Source of the DNA: Candidatus Acetothermia bacterium
GTDB lineage: Bacteria > Bipolaricaulota > Bipolaricaulia > RBG-16-55-9 > JANLFV01
DNA length: 13,947 nucleotides
Direction: 5' to 3'
NCBI GenBank assembly: GCA_028275195.1
Contig: JAPWVC010000022.1
Coordinates: 1 to 13,947 of the forward strand
Part shown: in pieces, positions 1 through 6,253 of the stretch
Numbering within the stretch: position 1 is the first letter of the stretch
Layout: every line of letters begins with the position of its first letter
The notes under the pieces: model-generated
What the model saw: the letters and a program-made list of their open reading frames with translations, nothing else
What the model was told of the DNA's origin: nothing
Databases searched by the model: none
Made by a program: the position numbers and the translations under genes

Positions 1-187
1 TCCCCGGCAGGGCCGTGAGGACGATCAATTGGCCGAACTTCCCCGGGTCCTCGGAGAGGACCCCGCTCGAGACCCGCCCCACACTGGCGATCCCGATGGC
101 CGAGCCGATCCCCGCAAGGACATAGGCCACTGCCGCCCCGAGGAAGGCCCAAGCTAAGCCCGTCAAGCCAAAAAAGGTCGATTCCAT
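1..187 (-). CDS. ntpK: V-type ATP synthase subunit K (proteolipid c-ring subunit), 3' part missing
   Basis: This is the first 62 codons of the membrane rotor proteolipid of a V/A-type ATPase, which forms the ion-carrying ring. The translation starts MESTFFGLTGLAWAFLGAAV and then has the glycine-rich helix GIGSAIGIASVG, typical of subunit K/c, followed by a polar loop (SEDPGKFG) and the start of a second hydrophobic segment. The gene runs off the left edge, so the ion-binding glutamate of a later helix cannot be seen. The ATG at 187 is preceded by a strong AAGGAGG site at 197-203 with 9 nt spacing. It follows subunit I with a 22-bp gap. The order G/H-I-K matches the start of the Thermus V-ATPase operon (family knowledge). 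Confidence 0.9.
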   Translation of the reverse strand, partial: MESTFFGLTGLAWAFLGAAVAYVLAGIGSAIGIASVGRVSSGVLSEDPGKFGQLIVLTALPG

Positions 188-209
188 CCTTTTCAGCCTC
201 CTTCACAGA

Positions 210-2423
210 TCAGCTCTCTTTGACCTCATAGAAGATCGGTTCCTTCGAGAATGGCTTGAAGCGATCACCTCCGGACTCATAAAACTTGGTGAAGAATTCG
301 ACATACTGCAGCCTTGCCGAATGGACGAAGGCGGAGAGGGAGTTGATGACCAGACTGAACGGCTGCCCCACGGCGATGATCAGCGCGGCCACGACGAGCC
401 CCACAAACTTCGGCAAGCCGAAGAGGCCGGGGAGGACCCCCCCGAGGACCGTGGCGAAGGTGTTGATGGACATGGCGATCAGCCCCGTCGCGACCCCGAG
501 GGCCATGATACGGGCATAGGAGAGCATATCCCCGAGGAAGCCGGTGGCCCCATAGAGCTTGAAGAGCCCCGAGCCGAGCCGCTTGACCGCCGCGAGGAGC
601 TTCCTCCCCCAAGTCTTCCCCGGGCTGATCATGATGGCCCAGATCAGGCTCGCGCCCGCCAGCCCGAGCCAGATTAGCGAGAGGCGCCCCTCCCCGGGCC
701 CCTTCACCATCAGCATCAGCGCCACGAGGAGGGCCAGCCAGGGGAGCTGCTCCTTCAATGGCCTTGAGGGGTCCGCGCGGGAGAAGAGCATGACCGCGAA
801 GAAGCCGAGCAAGAGCAGGGTGCTCGCCAGCGGCGAGATCGATTGGGGGAGGCCCACCAGCCCGAGCATTGGCGGGAGGCCAATCCCGGCGAAGAGCCCC
901 AAGCCCAGGAGGAAGAGGGCCCAGGTCCCCTCACGGAAGAGCCCCTCCTTGAAGTGCCCGGCCCGGGCCTGATCGTAGAATTCGAGGAGGTGGCCGAGCA
1001 GGACTTGGAAGAAGCCGAAGACCATCGTCAGCCCGAGGAAGGCGATCAGCCCCTCCGCGCCGCTCACATCGAAGATCTGGAGCCGCTTGAGGAATGGCAG
1101 CAGGTTGATCAGCTCGGGGCCGAACCAACCCCCGGTGAGGGCCCCCGCGACCAGGGCCACAAAGCCCCCCATGATCAGGAGGTTCGCGAACCTTCGGAAG
1201 GTCTCGCCCTTGAACTTCCTCTTCAGGAGGGAGAAGATGATCATCAGCGCCAGGCCATAGCCGGCATCGGTGAGGGCCACCCCGAAGAAGAGGGCGAAGA
1301 ATGGGGCTACAAAGGGGGTGGGGTCCAGCTCGCCCGGCCTAGGGAGTCCGAAGAGCCGGACCACCATCTCCGCGGGGCGGAAGAGGGGCTTATTCTCCAA
1401 GGCCACCGGCGGGCGCTCCCCCAGCTCAGGGTCGATCGGCTCGAGGTAGACCTCCTCCGCCTCGGCCTCGATCGCCTCTCTCAGCCGGTCGAGGTCTTTG
1501 GCCCTCACCCAGCCCTCCAAGATGAAGGTATTGGGCCCTCCGATCAGCCTCTGCTGGGCCGCTCTCTTCTGGAATTCGTCGTGGAAGTGCTGGTAGAGGG
1601 CCTGGAGCTTCGGCTTCTCCGCCACTAAGGCCTCGGCCTCCCGGAGGAGTTCCTCCCGCCGCCGGGAGAGCTCGGCGAGCCGGCGATCCAACTCCGCAAG
1701 GATCTCCCGAGGCGAGCCTTGGAATTCTCCGGCGAGGGCGGCAAACGGCGCGGGGATGCGCTCGAACCCATACTCCCCGGCCGACTGGAGGAAGGGCTCC
1801 TCGAGCTCGCTCGGCATGAAGGCGTAGATGTAGAGCTTATTCCCCTGAACGCCGGCCTCGTGGATCGCGGCCAGGCCCGCAAGCTCCTCCCCCACCTGCG
1901 CCTTGAGCCCCTCGACCCGCTTCCGCTCCCTGGGGAGCCGCCCGGCCACGAAGGCTACCAAGGGGGTCGACCTCATCTCCTCGATCGGGATGGCTACCTC
2001 GGCCCAGGGGAGGAGCTCCGCTCGGAGGGCCTCGAGCCTAGCGATCTCGGAGCGGAGCTGGGCCGGCTCGAGATCCAAAGCCCTTGCCCGCTCATAGATG
2101 GGCTTATAGTCATACCCCTCGATGAGCCTCTGGAGCTCCTGCTCCGTGATCTCGGCCTTGGAGCTGGTGAAGCTCTCCAGGAGCCCGGCTTTCGGCTCGA
2201 ACCGGGCGATGAAGTCCAGGACATATTTGAGCTCATTGAGCTTCTGCTCCAGCTCCTCGAGCTTCGCCCGCTTGGCCCGGAGGAAGGCCCCCTCCGGCCC
2301 GGGGTCCCTGCCCGTCAAGTCCACGATCTGGAGGACTCCGAGGTCCTGGAGGACGGCCATGACGGCCTCGCGGACGGAGTCATGGCCGATAAGCCGGACC
2401 TTCTGCATCCTCACCAGGGCCAT
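210..2423 (-). CDS. ntpI: V-type ATP synthase subunit I (membrane stator a-subunit)
   Basis: The 737-residue product is the stator membrane subunit of the V/A-type ATPase, which passes ions to and from the rotor ring. Residues 1 to about 350 are soluble, with long alpha-helical, coiled-coil-like stretches. From about residue 370 come roughly eight membrane helices, opening with a conserved FFGVALTDAGYGL segment. The motif LSYARIMALGVA holds the arginine (R638) expected to face the proteolipid carboxylate. The C-terminus has the family pattern HSARLQYVEFFTKFYESGG. The start at 2423 has a GGGAG site at 2432-2436; a second Met at codon 6 is possible, but the usual N-terminus (MALVRMQKVRLIG) favours the first. 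It lies between the G/H stalk subunit and the proteolipid gene in one minus-strand operon. Confidence 0.96.
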   Translation of the reverse strand: MALVRMQKVRLIGHDSVREAVMAVLQDLGVLQIVDLTGRDPGPEGAFLRAKRAKLEELEQKLNELKYVLDFIARFEPKAGLLESFTSSKAEITEQELQRLIEGYDYKPIYERARALDLEPAQLRSEIARLEALRAELLPWAEVAIPIEEMRSTPLVAFVAGRLPRERKRVEGLKAQVGEELAGLAAIHEAGVQGNKLYIYAFMPSELEEPFLQSAGEYGFERIPAPFAALAGEFQGSPREILAELDRRLAELSRRREELLREAEALVAEKPKLQALYQHFHDEFQKRAAQQRLIGGPNTFILEGWVRAKDLDRLREAIEAEAEEVYLEPIDPELGERPPVALENKPLFRPAEMVVRLFGLPRPGELDPTPFVAPFFALFFGVALTDAGYGLALMIIFSLLKRKFKGETFRRFANLLIMGGFVALVAGALTGGWFGPELINLLPFLKRLQIFDVSGAEGLIAFLGLTMVFGFFQVLLGHLLEFYDQARAGHFKEGLFREGTWALFLLGLGLFAGIGLPPMLGLVGLPQSISPLASTLLLLGFFAVMLFSRADPSRPLKEQLPWLALLVALMLMVKGPGEGRLSLIWLGLAGASLIWAIMISPGKTWGRKLLAAVKRLGSGLFKLYGATGFLGDMLSYARIMALGVATGLIAMSINTFATVLGGVLPGLFGLPKFVGLVVAALIIAVGQPFSLVINSLSAFVHSARLQYVEFFTKFYESGGDRFKPFSKEPIFYEVKES

Positions 2424-2456
2424 CTTCTTCGCTCCCGCCGGCCGACCTAGCTAGGG

Positions 2457-2804
2457 TTAAGGGCTCACTCGCGGAGGGCCGGCCTTCAACTCTAGCCGGA
2501 GGAGCCTCTCGAGGACAAATTTGACGGCCTCCTCAAAGCGAGCTTCGGCCTTCTCCTTCTCAAGCCGGGCCTGCTCTTCACCCCGGCGGCGGACCCCCTC
2601 CGCTTCGAGCTGGGCCTTCGCCTCGGCCTCCTCGATCAGCCTCGCCCCTCGGGCTTGGGCCTCCTCCCTGGCGCGGGCGACCAGCTCTTGGGCCTCTCGA
2701 CGGGCTTGGAGGACGAGCTCCCTCGCTCGCTCTCGGGCCTCTTGCTTTATCTTTTCGGCCCGCTCCTCCGCCTCGCGAATCCGCTGAAGGAAGTCCTGGC
2801 TCAT
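2457..2804 (-). CDS. V-type ATP synthase peripheral-stalk subunit G/H
   Basis: This 115-residue protein is almost entirely one charged alpha helix, rich in Glu, Arg, Ala and Lys with heptad-like spacing (AEERAEKIKQEARERARELV). That is typical of the small peripheral-stalk subunit of V/A-ATPases (subunit G in Thermus, AhaH/NtpH-like elsewhere), which pairs with subunit E to hold the stator. The identification rests on composition, length and position directly upstream of subunit I, since coiled coils carry little sequence signature. The last 10 residues (LKAGPPRVSP) break the helix. Only 5 nt separate the frr stop from its ATG, and I see no strong Shine-Dalgarno site, so translation is probably coupled to frr. 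Confidence 0.85.
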   Translation of the reverse strand: MSQDFLQRIREAEERAEKIKQEARERARELVLQARREAQELVARAREEAQARGARLIEEAEAKAQLEAEGVRRRGEEQARLEKEKAEARFEEAVKFVLERLLRLELKAGPPRVSP

Positions 2805-2809
2805 AAGGA

Positions 2810-3367
2810 TTAGACCGCTAAGATCTGCTTCTCCTTCTCGGCGATCAGCCCATCGATCCGGGCTGTATACTCTTGGGTGATCTTATTCAACTCCTCTAGG
2901 CGGTCATAGAGCTCGTCCTCCGGGAGCTCGCCCCCCTTCTCCATCTTCTCCAGGAGCTCTTTTGTATCCCGGCGGATGTTCCGGATCGCCACCTTCGCCT
3001 CCTCGCCCCGCTCCTTGACGAGCTTGACGAGCTCCCGTCGCCTCTCCTCGGAGAGCTTGGGGATCTTGATCCGGACGAGCGCCTCCTCCGCCTGGGGGTT
3101 GAGGCCCAGATTGGCCTCCAGGATCCCCCGCTTGATCGCCTCCTTCTGGGAGGGGTCATAAGGCCGGATGACGAGCTGATCCGGATCCGGAGCGGTGATC
3201 GTCGCCAGGTGCTTCAGCGGGGTCGGGACCCCGTAGTAGTTGATCTTGACATCCTCGATGAGCGCGGGGTTGGCCCGGCTGGTCCGGACCCGCCGGAGCT
3301 CGCCCTCGAGGATGGCGACGCTCTTCTCCATCTTCTCCTTCATCTCCTGGATCAGGCGCTCGACCAT
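2810..3367 (-). CDS. frr: Ribosome recycling factor
   Basis: Ribosome recycling factor splits the post-termination ribosome together with EF-G in the cytoplasm. The 185-residue length is exactly typical. The conserved blocks are visible in order: an N-terminal helix (KMEKSVAILEGELRRVRTSR), RANPALIEDVKINYYGVPTPL, the domain II strand region (LVIRPYD), LNPQAEEALVRIKIPKLSEERRRELVKLVK, EEAKVAIRNIRRD, and the C-terminal helix ending KEKQILAV. Bacteria and organelles have this protein and archaea do not, which fixes the domain of life. It is the first gene of a transcript that continues into the V-ATPase genes, an uncommon partnership (frr usually follows pyrH/tsf). It has its own promoter and a near-ideal ribosome binding site. 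Confidence 0.97.
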   Translation of the reverse strand: MVERLIQEMKEKMEKSVAILEGELRRVRTSRANPALIEDVKINYYGVPTPLKHLATITAPDPDQLVIRPYDPSQKEAIKRGILEANLGLNPQAEEALVRIKIPKLSEERRRELVKLVKERGEEAKVAIRNIRRDTKELLEKMEKGGELPEDELYDRLEELNKITQEYTARIDGLIAEKEKQILAV

Positions 3368-3375
3368 CCTGACCG

Positions 3376-3383
3376 ATCACCTC
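3376..3383 (-). promoter_or_regulatory. Shine-Dalgarno site of frr
   Basis: Read on the minus strand the sequence is GAGGTGAT, 8 nt before the frr ATG. It matches the usual bacterial 16S rRNA 3' tail over its full length. It overlaps the expected transcription start, so the leader is hardly longer than the site itself. Confidence 0.8.
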
Positions 3384-3388
3384 GCCGG

Positions 3389-3417
3389 ATTATAGTCGTG
3401 GAGAGGGCCGGAATCAA
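3389..3417 (-). promoter_or_regulatory. Sigma-70-type promoter of the frr-V-ATPase operon
   Basis: On the minus strand a -35 box TTGATT (3412-3417) and a perfect -10 box TATAAT (3389-3394) are separated by exactly 17 bp. Transcription should start near 3382, giving a leader of about 15 nt before the frr ATG. AT-rich hexamers are rare in this GC-rich DNA, which strengthens the call. Confidence 0.8.
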
Positions 3418-3427
3418 GCGGGGGCGA

Positions 3428-3456
3428 TTGAAGCGCCTGCTTCTATAGGCTAGAAT
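3428..3456 (+). promoter_or_regulatory. Sigma-70-type promoter of the CCA-transferase operon
   Basis: A -35 box TTGAAG (3428-3433) and a -10 box TAGAAT (3451-3456) are 17 bp apart. Transcription should start near 3463, about 13 nt before the TTG start. It is divergent from the frr promoter, with 10 bp between the two -35 boxes, so one bound protein could affect both. Confidence 0.72.
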
Positions 3457-3475
3457 CTTTCCCCGGGGAGCGCGA

Positions 3476-4957
3476 TTGGCCGAAGCGAAGATCGATGTCG
3501 AGAGGCTCTTCCGTGCCTGGCCCTCCCTCCGGGAGATCTTCGACCGGCTGGGCCGGGCGGGCCATGATGTCGCCCTCGTGGGGGGCGTCGTCCGGGATGC
3601 GATCCTGGCGGAGCTCGCCGGGGAGGAGTTCGAGCCCAAGGAAATCGACCTTGCTACCTCAGCCAGCCCGAGCGAGATTAAGCGGCTCTTCCCTGGCTGG
3701 CGGGCCATCGAGGTGGGCGAGGCCTTCGGGGTTTTGAGGCTCGTCGCCCCTGATGGGCACGAGTATGAGGTAGCGACTTACCGTCGGGAGGCCGATTACG
3801 ATGGCCGCCGGCCCGGGGAGGTCGAACCCGCCGCGAGCTTGGAGGAGGACCTCAAGCGGCGGGACCTCACGATCAACGGGCTGGCGGCCCGCGCGGACGG
3901 CCGGGTGATCGACCTTGTGGGCGGGCTCGGGGACCTTAGGGAGCGGCTCATCCGGACGATCGGTGACCCTGAGGAACGGTTCTCTGAAGACTACTTGAGG
4001 ATCATCCGGGCCATCAGGTTCGCTTGCCTCATCGACGGCCGCCTGACGCCGGAGGTGAGCGCCGCGATCAGACGGAATGGGGCCAAGCTCCTCTTGATCT
4101 CTTGGGAGCGGCTCCGAGATGAGCTGTTCAAGGTCCTCGAGACACCCCGAGCGGCGAGGGGAATCAGGCTCCTCGATGAGCACGGCCTCTTGGAGCTCCT
4201 CCTCCCCGAGGTGGTGGCCACCAAGGGGGTGAGGCAGCCGGAGAAGTATCATCCCGAAGGGGATGTCTATACCCATACCCTGCTCGCATTGGAGGTGGCC
4301 GACCGGCTGGGCTTCGAGCCGCTGGTGAAGTTCGCCATCCTTCTCCATGACATCGGGAAGCCCGTGGCCTTCGAGCGGAATGGCGGCCAGCACATGGGGG
4401 GCCATGAGCTGATCGGGGAAAAGCAGGCTGAGGAGGTATGCCGCCGCTTCCGGCTGAGCAATGACCAGATCAAGGTCATAAAGTATCTGGTCCGGGAGCA
4501 CCTCCGGGTAGCCAAGCTCCCGGAGATGACCCGCCCGAGGCAGATCCGCTTCATCCAGGAGGCCGCCGCAGGGCCGGGGGCCAGCTCGGCCCACCTCCCC
4601 GCCCTCGCGCGGAAGTTCCCCCTCTTCTTCAAGCTCTTGCAGCTTTTGATCGCCGACTGCGAGGCCAGCATCCACCGCGCAAGCGGCTGGCTCCCGGTCT
4701 TGCAGACCTTCGTGGGCCTCCTGCCGGAGCTCAAGCGGCTGGAGGAGCTCGAGGCGGCCCACAAGCTCCTCGATGGCCATGACCTATTGGCCTTAGGTTT
4801 GGCCGAGGGGCCCGAGGTCGGAAGGATCTTAGAGGCCGTCTACGACCAGATCCTCTCGGGGAAAGTCCAGAGCCGGGAGGAGGCCCTCGAGCTCGCCAGG
4901 GAAATGGTCGCCAAGGTCAAAAACTTGCCGAGCGAGCCGGGGAAGGCTTACCCTTAA
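3476..4957 (+). CDS. cca: CCA-adding tRNA nucleotidyltransferase / poly(A) polymerase family protein with HD domain
   Basis: The 493-residue protein belongs to the class II tRNA nucleotidyltransferase family, which adds or repairs the CCA end of tRNA; some members add A only or poly(A). The head domain shows GGVVRD (36-41), EIDLATSASP (56-65), RRDLTINGLA (128-137) and the region DPEERFSEDYLRIIRAIRFA (164-183). A following HD domain shows YTHTLLALEVAD (H267) and LLHDIGKP (H291, D292). The first acidic residue of the metal-binding pair, usually Asp-x-Asp, is Glu here (E56, with D58). The start is TTG at 3476 with GGGGAG at 3465-3470; no in-frame ATG lies near the conserved N-terminus. Whether it adds CCA, CC or A cannot be read from these motifs. 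Confidence 0.9.
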   Translation: MAEAKIDVERLFRAWPSLREIFDRLGRAGHDVALVGGVVRDAILAELAGEEFEPKEIDLATSASPSEIKRLFPGWRAIEVGEAFGVLRLVAPDGHEYEVATYRREADYDGRRPGEVEPAASLEEDLKRRDLTINGLAARADGRVIDLVGGLGDLRERLIRTIGDPEERFSEDYLRIIRAIRFACLIDGRLTPEVSAAIRRNGAKLLLISWERLRDELFKVLETPRAARGIRLLDEHGLLELLLPEVVATKGVRQPEKYHPEGDVYTHTLLALEVADRLGFEPLVKFAILLHDIGKPVAFERNGGQHMGGHELIGEKQAEEVCRRFRLSNDQIKVIKYLVREHLRVAKLPEMTRPRQIRFIQEAAAGPGASSAHLPALARKFPLFFKLLQLLIADCEASIHRASGWLPVLQTFVGLLPELKRLEELEAAHKLLDGHDLLALGLAEGPEVGRILEAVYDQILSGKVQSREEALELAREMVAKVKNLPSEPGKAYP

Positions 4958-4959
4958 CC

Positions 4960-4967
4960 GGGAGGTG
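4960..4967 (+). promoter_or_regulatory. Ribosome binding site that decides the start of the secreted protein gene
   Basis: GGGAGGTG at 4960-4967 lies 6 nt before the ATG at 4974. An upstream GTG at 4965 in the same frame sits inside this site and therefore cannot use it, so the ATG is preferred. Confidence 0.7.
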
Positions 4968-4973
4968 GAGAAG

Positions 4974-6110
4974 ATGAGGGCTTTAAAGCGGGCAGCCTAT
5001 CTGGCACTGCTTTTGGGGCTTCTGGCGGGCTGGGGCGAGCTCCCAGCGATCGGGAATCCTATCCCTGTCCCGACGCTCATCATGCCCGAGGAATTCATCG
5101 ATGCCCGGATCTTCGCCGAGGGCCGGGAGCTTTGGGCCATCGTCGAGGGGGTTTACCCCTTCTCCAACATCGGGTTCGCCAGCGCGAGAATGTATTACCC
5201 CGTCCCACAAGATGCTGAGGGGATCGAGGTCCGGCTCGACGGCTCGGCACTCCCCTGGGACTATGTCACCTGCGGGTGCGAGATCTCGCCCTACTACTCC
5301 ACGGCAGTCGGGGACTACAGAATGATCGCGTGGGAGATCGCCCCCCTCCCGGAGCGGTTCAAGATCAAGGTCCGGTATAAACACCCCTTGCCCCGGCTCC
5401 AGGCCGGAGAGCGATATGCCTTCCTCTATGCCCTGGGGACCGGCCGGTTCCTACGATACTACGCTAAGGAGACGACCGCCTATATCAAGGTCCGGCTGGA
5501 GTTGGAACTAGCGGCACTGGAGGCCTCCGTCGGCACCCGCCCGGTTGATTGCCAGCTTGACCAAGAGGCTGGAGAGACGGTCTTGACCTTGGTCCAGAAG
5601 AGCGAGCCCTTCCGGCCCCTGACCGAGGACCTGCTCATCGTATTCGCCCGGCTCCTCTCGATCCCCGAGGCCATCGACGCTGACGGGGATAGGCGGATCT
5701 CCGATGGAGAGATGCTCCAGGCAGTCCGTTACTGGATCGACGAGACTGAGGTCCCCGGAACCGGCGGCCAGCGGATCAATGACCTTACGCTGCGGAAGCT
5801 CGCGGAGTTCTGGGTCCTCGGGGGGAGGTTCGTCATCACTCCCTATCAGGCCCGAGACCGGGCGATCGAGTACCTCCTCGAGAAGGAGCCCGGCTTAGAC
5901 CTGTCGCTCGAGGCAATTTGGGACGCGACGCGGGCCACGCCCGCGGGGCTCCTGGGGTATGAGACGATCCGCTACACCTCCGGGGATTGGCAGATCGAGG
6001 TCGGTTACCCCGTGGTCCCCTACCCCGACTATGCCGTCTCGGTCAGCAACAGCTCGACCGGGTTTGCCTGGCGGGGGACCGTCCGAGCCGCGGGGCTGAT
6101 CATCGAGTAA
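4974..6110 (+). CDS. Secreted protein of unknown function with EF-hand/dockerin-like segment
   Basis: I do not recognise the family as a whole. The 378-residue product (numbering from the ATG) starts with a signal peptide: basic MRALKRA, then a hydrophobic core (AYLALLLGLLAGW), with likely cleavage near AIG-NPIP. The N-terminal half looks beta-rich, with a CGC pair near residue 100. Residues 235-246 form a canonical 12-residue calcium-binding EF loop, DADGDRRISDGE, followed by LQAVRYWIDETEVPGTGGQ, INDLTLRKLAEFW. This resembles dockerin-like modules that end many exported proteins of archaea and thermophiles (from memory). The C-terminal about 90 residues, with alternating aromatic strands, recall PepSY-like folds, but weakly. 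It follows cca by 16 bp and is probably co-transcribed. An alternative GTG start at 4965 would add 3 residues. Confidence 0.75.
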   Translation: MRALKRAAYLALLLGLLAGWGELPAIGNPIPVPTLIMPEEFIDARIFAEGRELWAIVEGVYPFSNIGFASARMYYPVPQDAEGIEVRLDGSALPWDYVTCGCEISPYYSTAVGDYRMIAWEIAPLPERFKIKVRYKHPLPRLQAGERYAFLYALGTGRFLRYYAKETTAYIKVRLELELAALEASVGTRPVDCQLDQEAGETVLTLVQKSEPFRPLTEDLLIVFARLLSIPEAIDADGDRRISDGEMLQAVRYWIDETEVPGTGGQRINDLTLRKLAEFWVLGGRFVITPYQARDRAIEYLLEKEPGLDLSLEAIWDATRATPAGLLGYETIRYTSGDWQIEVGYPVVPYPDYAVSVSNSSTGFAWRGTVRAAGLIIE

Positions 6111-6132
6111 GGATAGGCCGCAAGGATCTTCT

Positions 6133-6161
6133 GCAGGCCGGGCACTTCACACCCGGCTTGC
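6133..6161 (+). terminator. Hairpin downstream of the secreted protein gene, possible terminator
   Basis: A 10-bp stem (6133-6142 with 6152-6161, one G-U pair) closes a 9-nt loop. It is followed by a modestly T-rich stretch (GGTTTATAATTA). It lies 22 nt after the stop of the secreted protein gene. The same bases overlap the -35 box and spacer of a predicted promoter, so its role as a terminator is uncertain. Confidence 0.45.
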
Positions 6162-6174
6162 CTCGGTTTATAAT
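6146..6174 (+). promoter_or_regulatory. Sigma-70-type promoter in the convergent gap
   Basis: TTCACA (6146-6151, one mismatch to consensus) and a perfect TATAAT (6169-6174) are 17 bp apart. The start would be near 6181. No open reading frame follows on this strand, only a long hairpin and a T-tract. The AT-rich tail of the preceding hairpin could mimic a -10 box by chance. Confidence 0.5.
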
Positions 6175-6180
6175 TAGCTT

Positions 6181-6250
6181 GGAGAACACGGCCACCCCCA
6201 CAGCTAGACTCGGTCATCTAGGGTGGCGGGTGGCCGTCACTTCTTTTATC
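6181..6250 (+). ncRNA. Possible small RNA of about 70 nt, or simply a terminator hairpin
   Basis: From the expected start near 6181 the transcript would consist almost entirely of one structure. A perfect 10-bp stem (6188-6197 with 6228-6237) encloses a 4-bp stem (6198-6201 with 6223-6226) and a 5-bp stem (6204-6208 with 6217-6221) around an 8-nt loop. It is followed by TTCTTTTATC, the T-tract of a Rho-independent terminator. Promoter, structure and terminator together suggest a self-contained small RNA. The simpler reading is that this hairpin ends the cca operon and also the convergent alr transcript. I recognise no known RNA family. Confidence 0.35.
6188..6250 (+). terminator. Rho-independent terminator between the convergent cca operon and alr
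   Basis: The long stem-loop at 6188-6237 (about 19 bp in three stacked stems) followed by TTCTTTTATC is a strong terminator on the plus strand. On the minus strand the hairpin begins 16 nt after the alr stop at 6254. It is followed there by only a weak T-run (GTTCTCC), so termination of alr is less certain. Confidence 0.75.
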
Positions 6251-6253
6251 AAG

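Noticed and set aside
843..2450. Plus-strand frames of 261 and 243 codons opposite V-ATPase subunit I
   Set aside because: The translations are low-complexity Glu/Pro/Leu-rich, the typical antisense reading of this gene's codons.
3659..4780. A 373-codon minus-strand frame opposite the CCA-transferase
   Set aside because: Same cause as the rtcB shadow; no motifs, no ribosome site, and full overlap with a well-supported gene.
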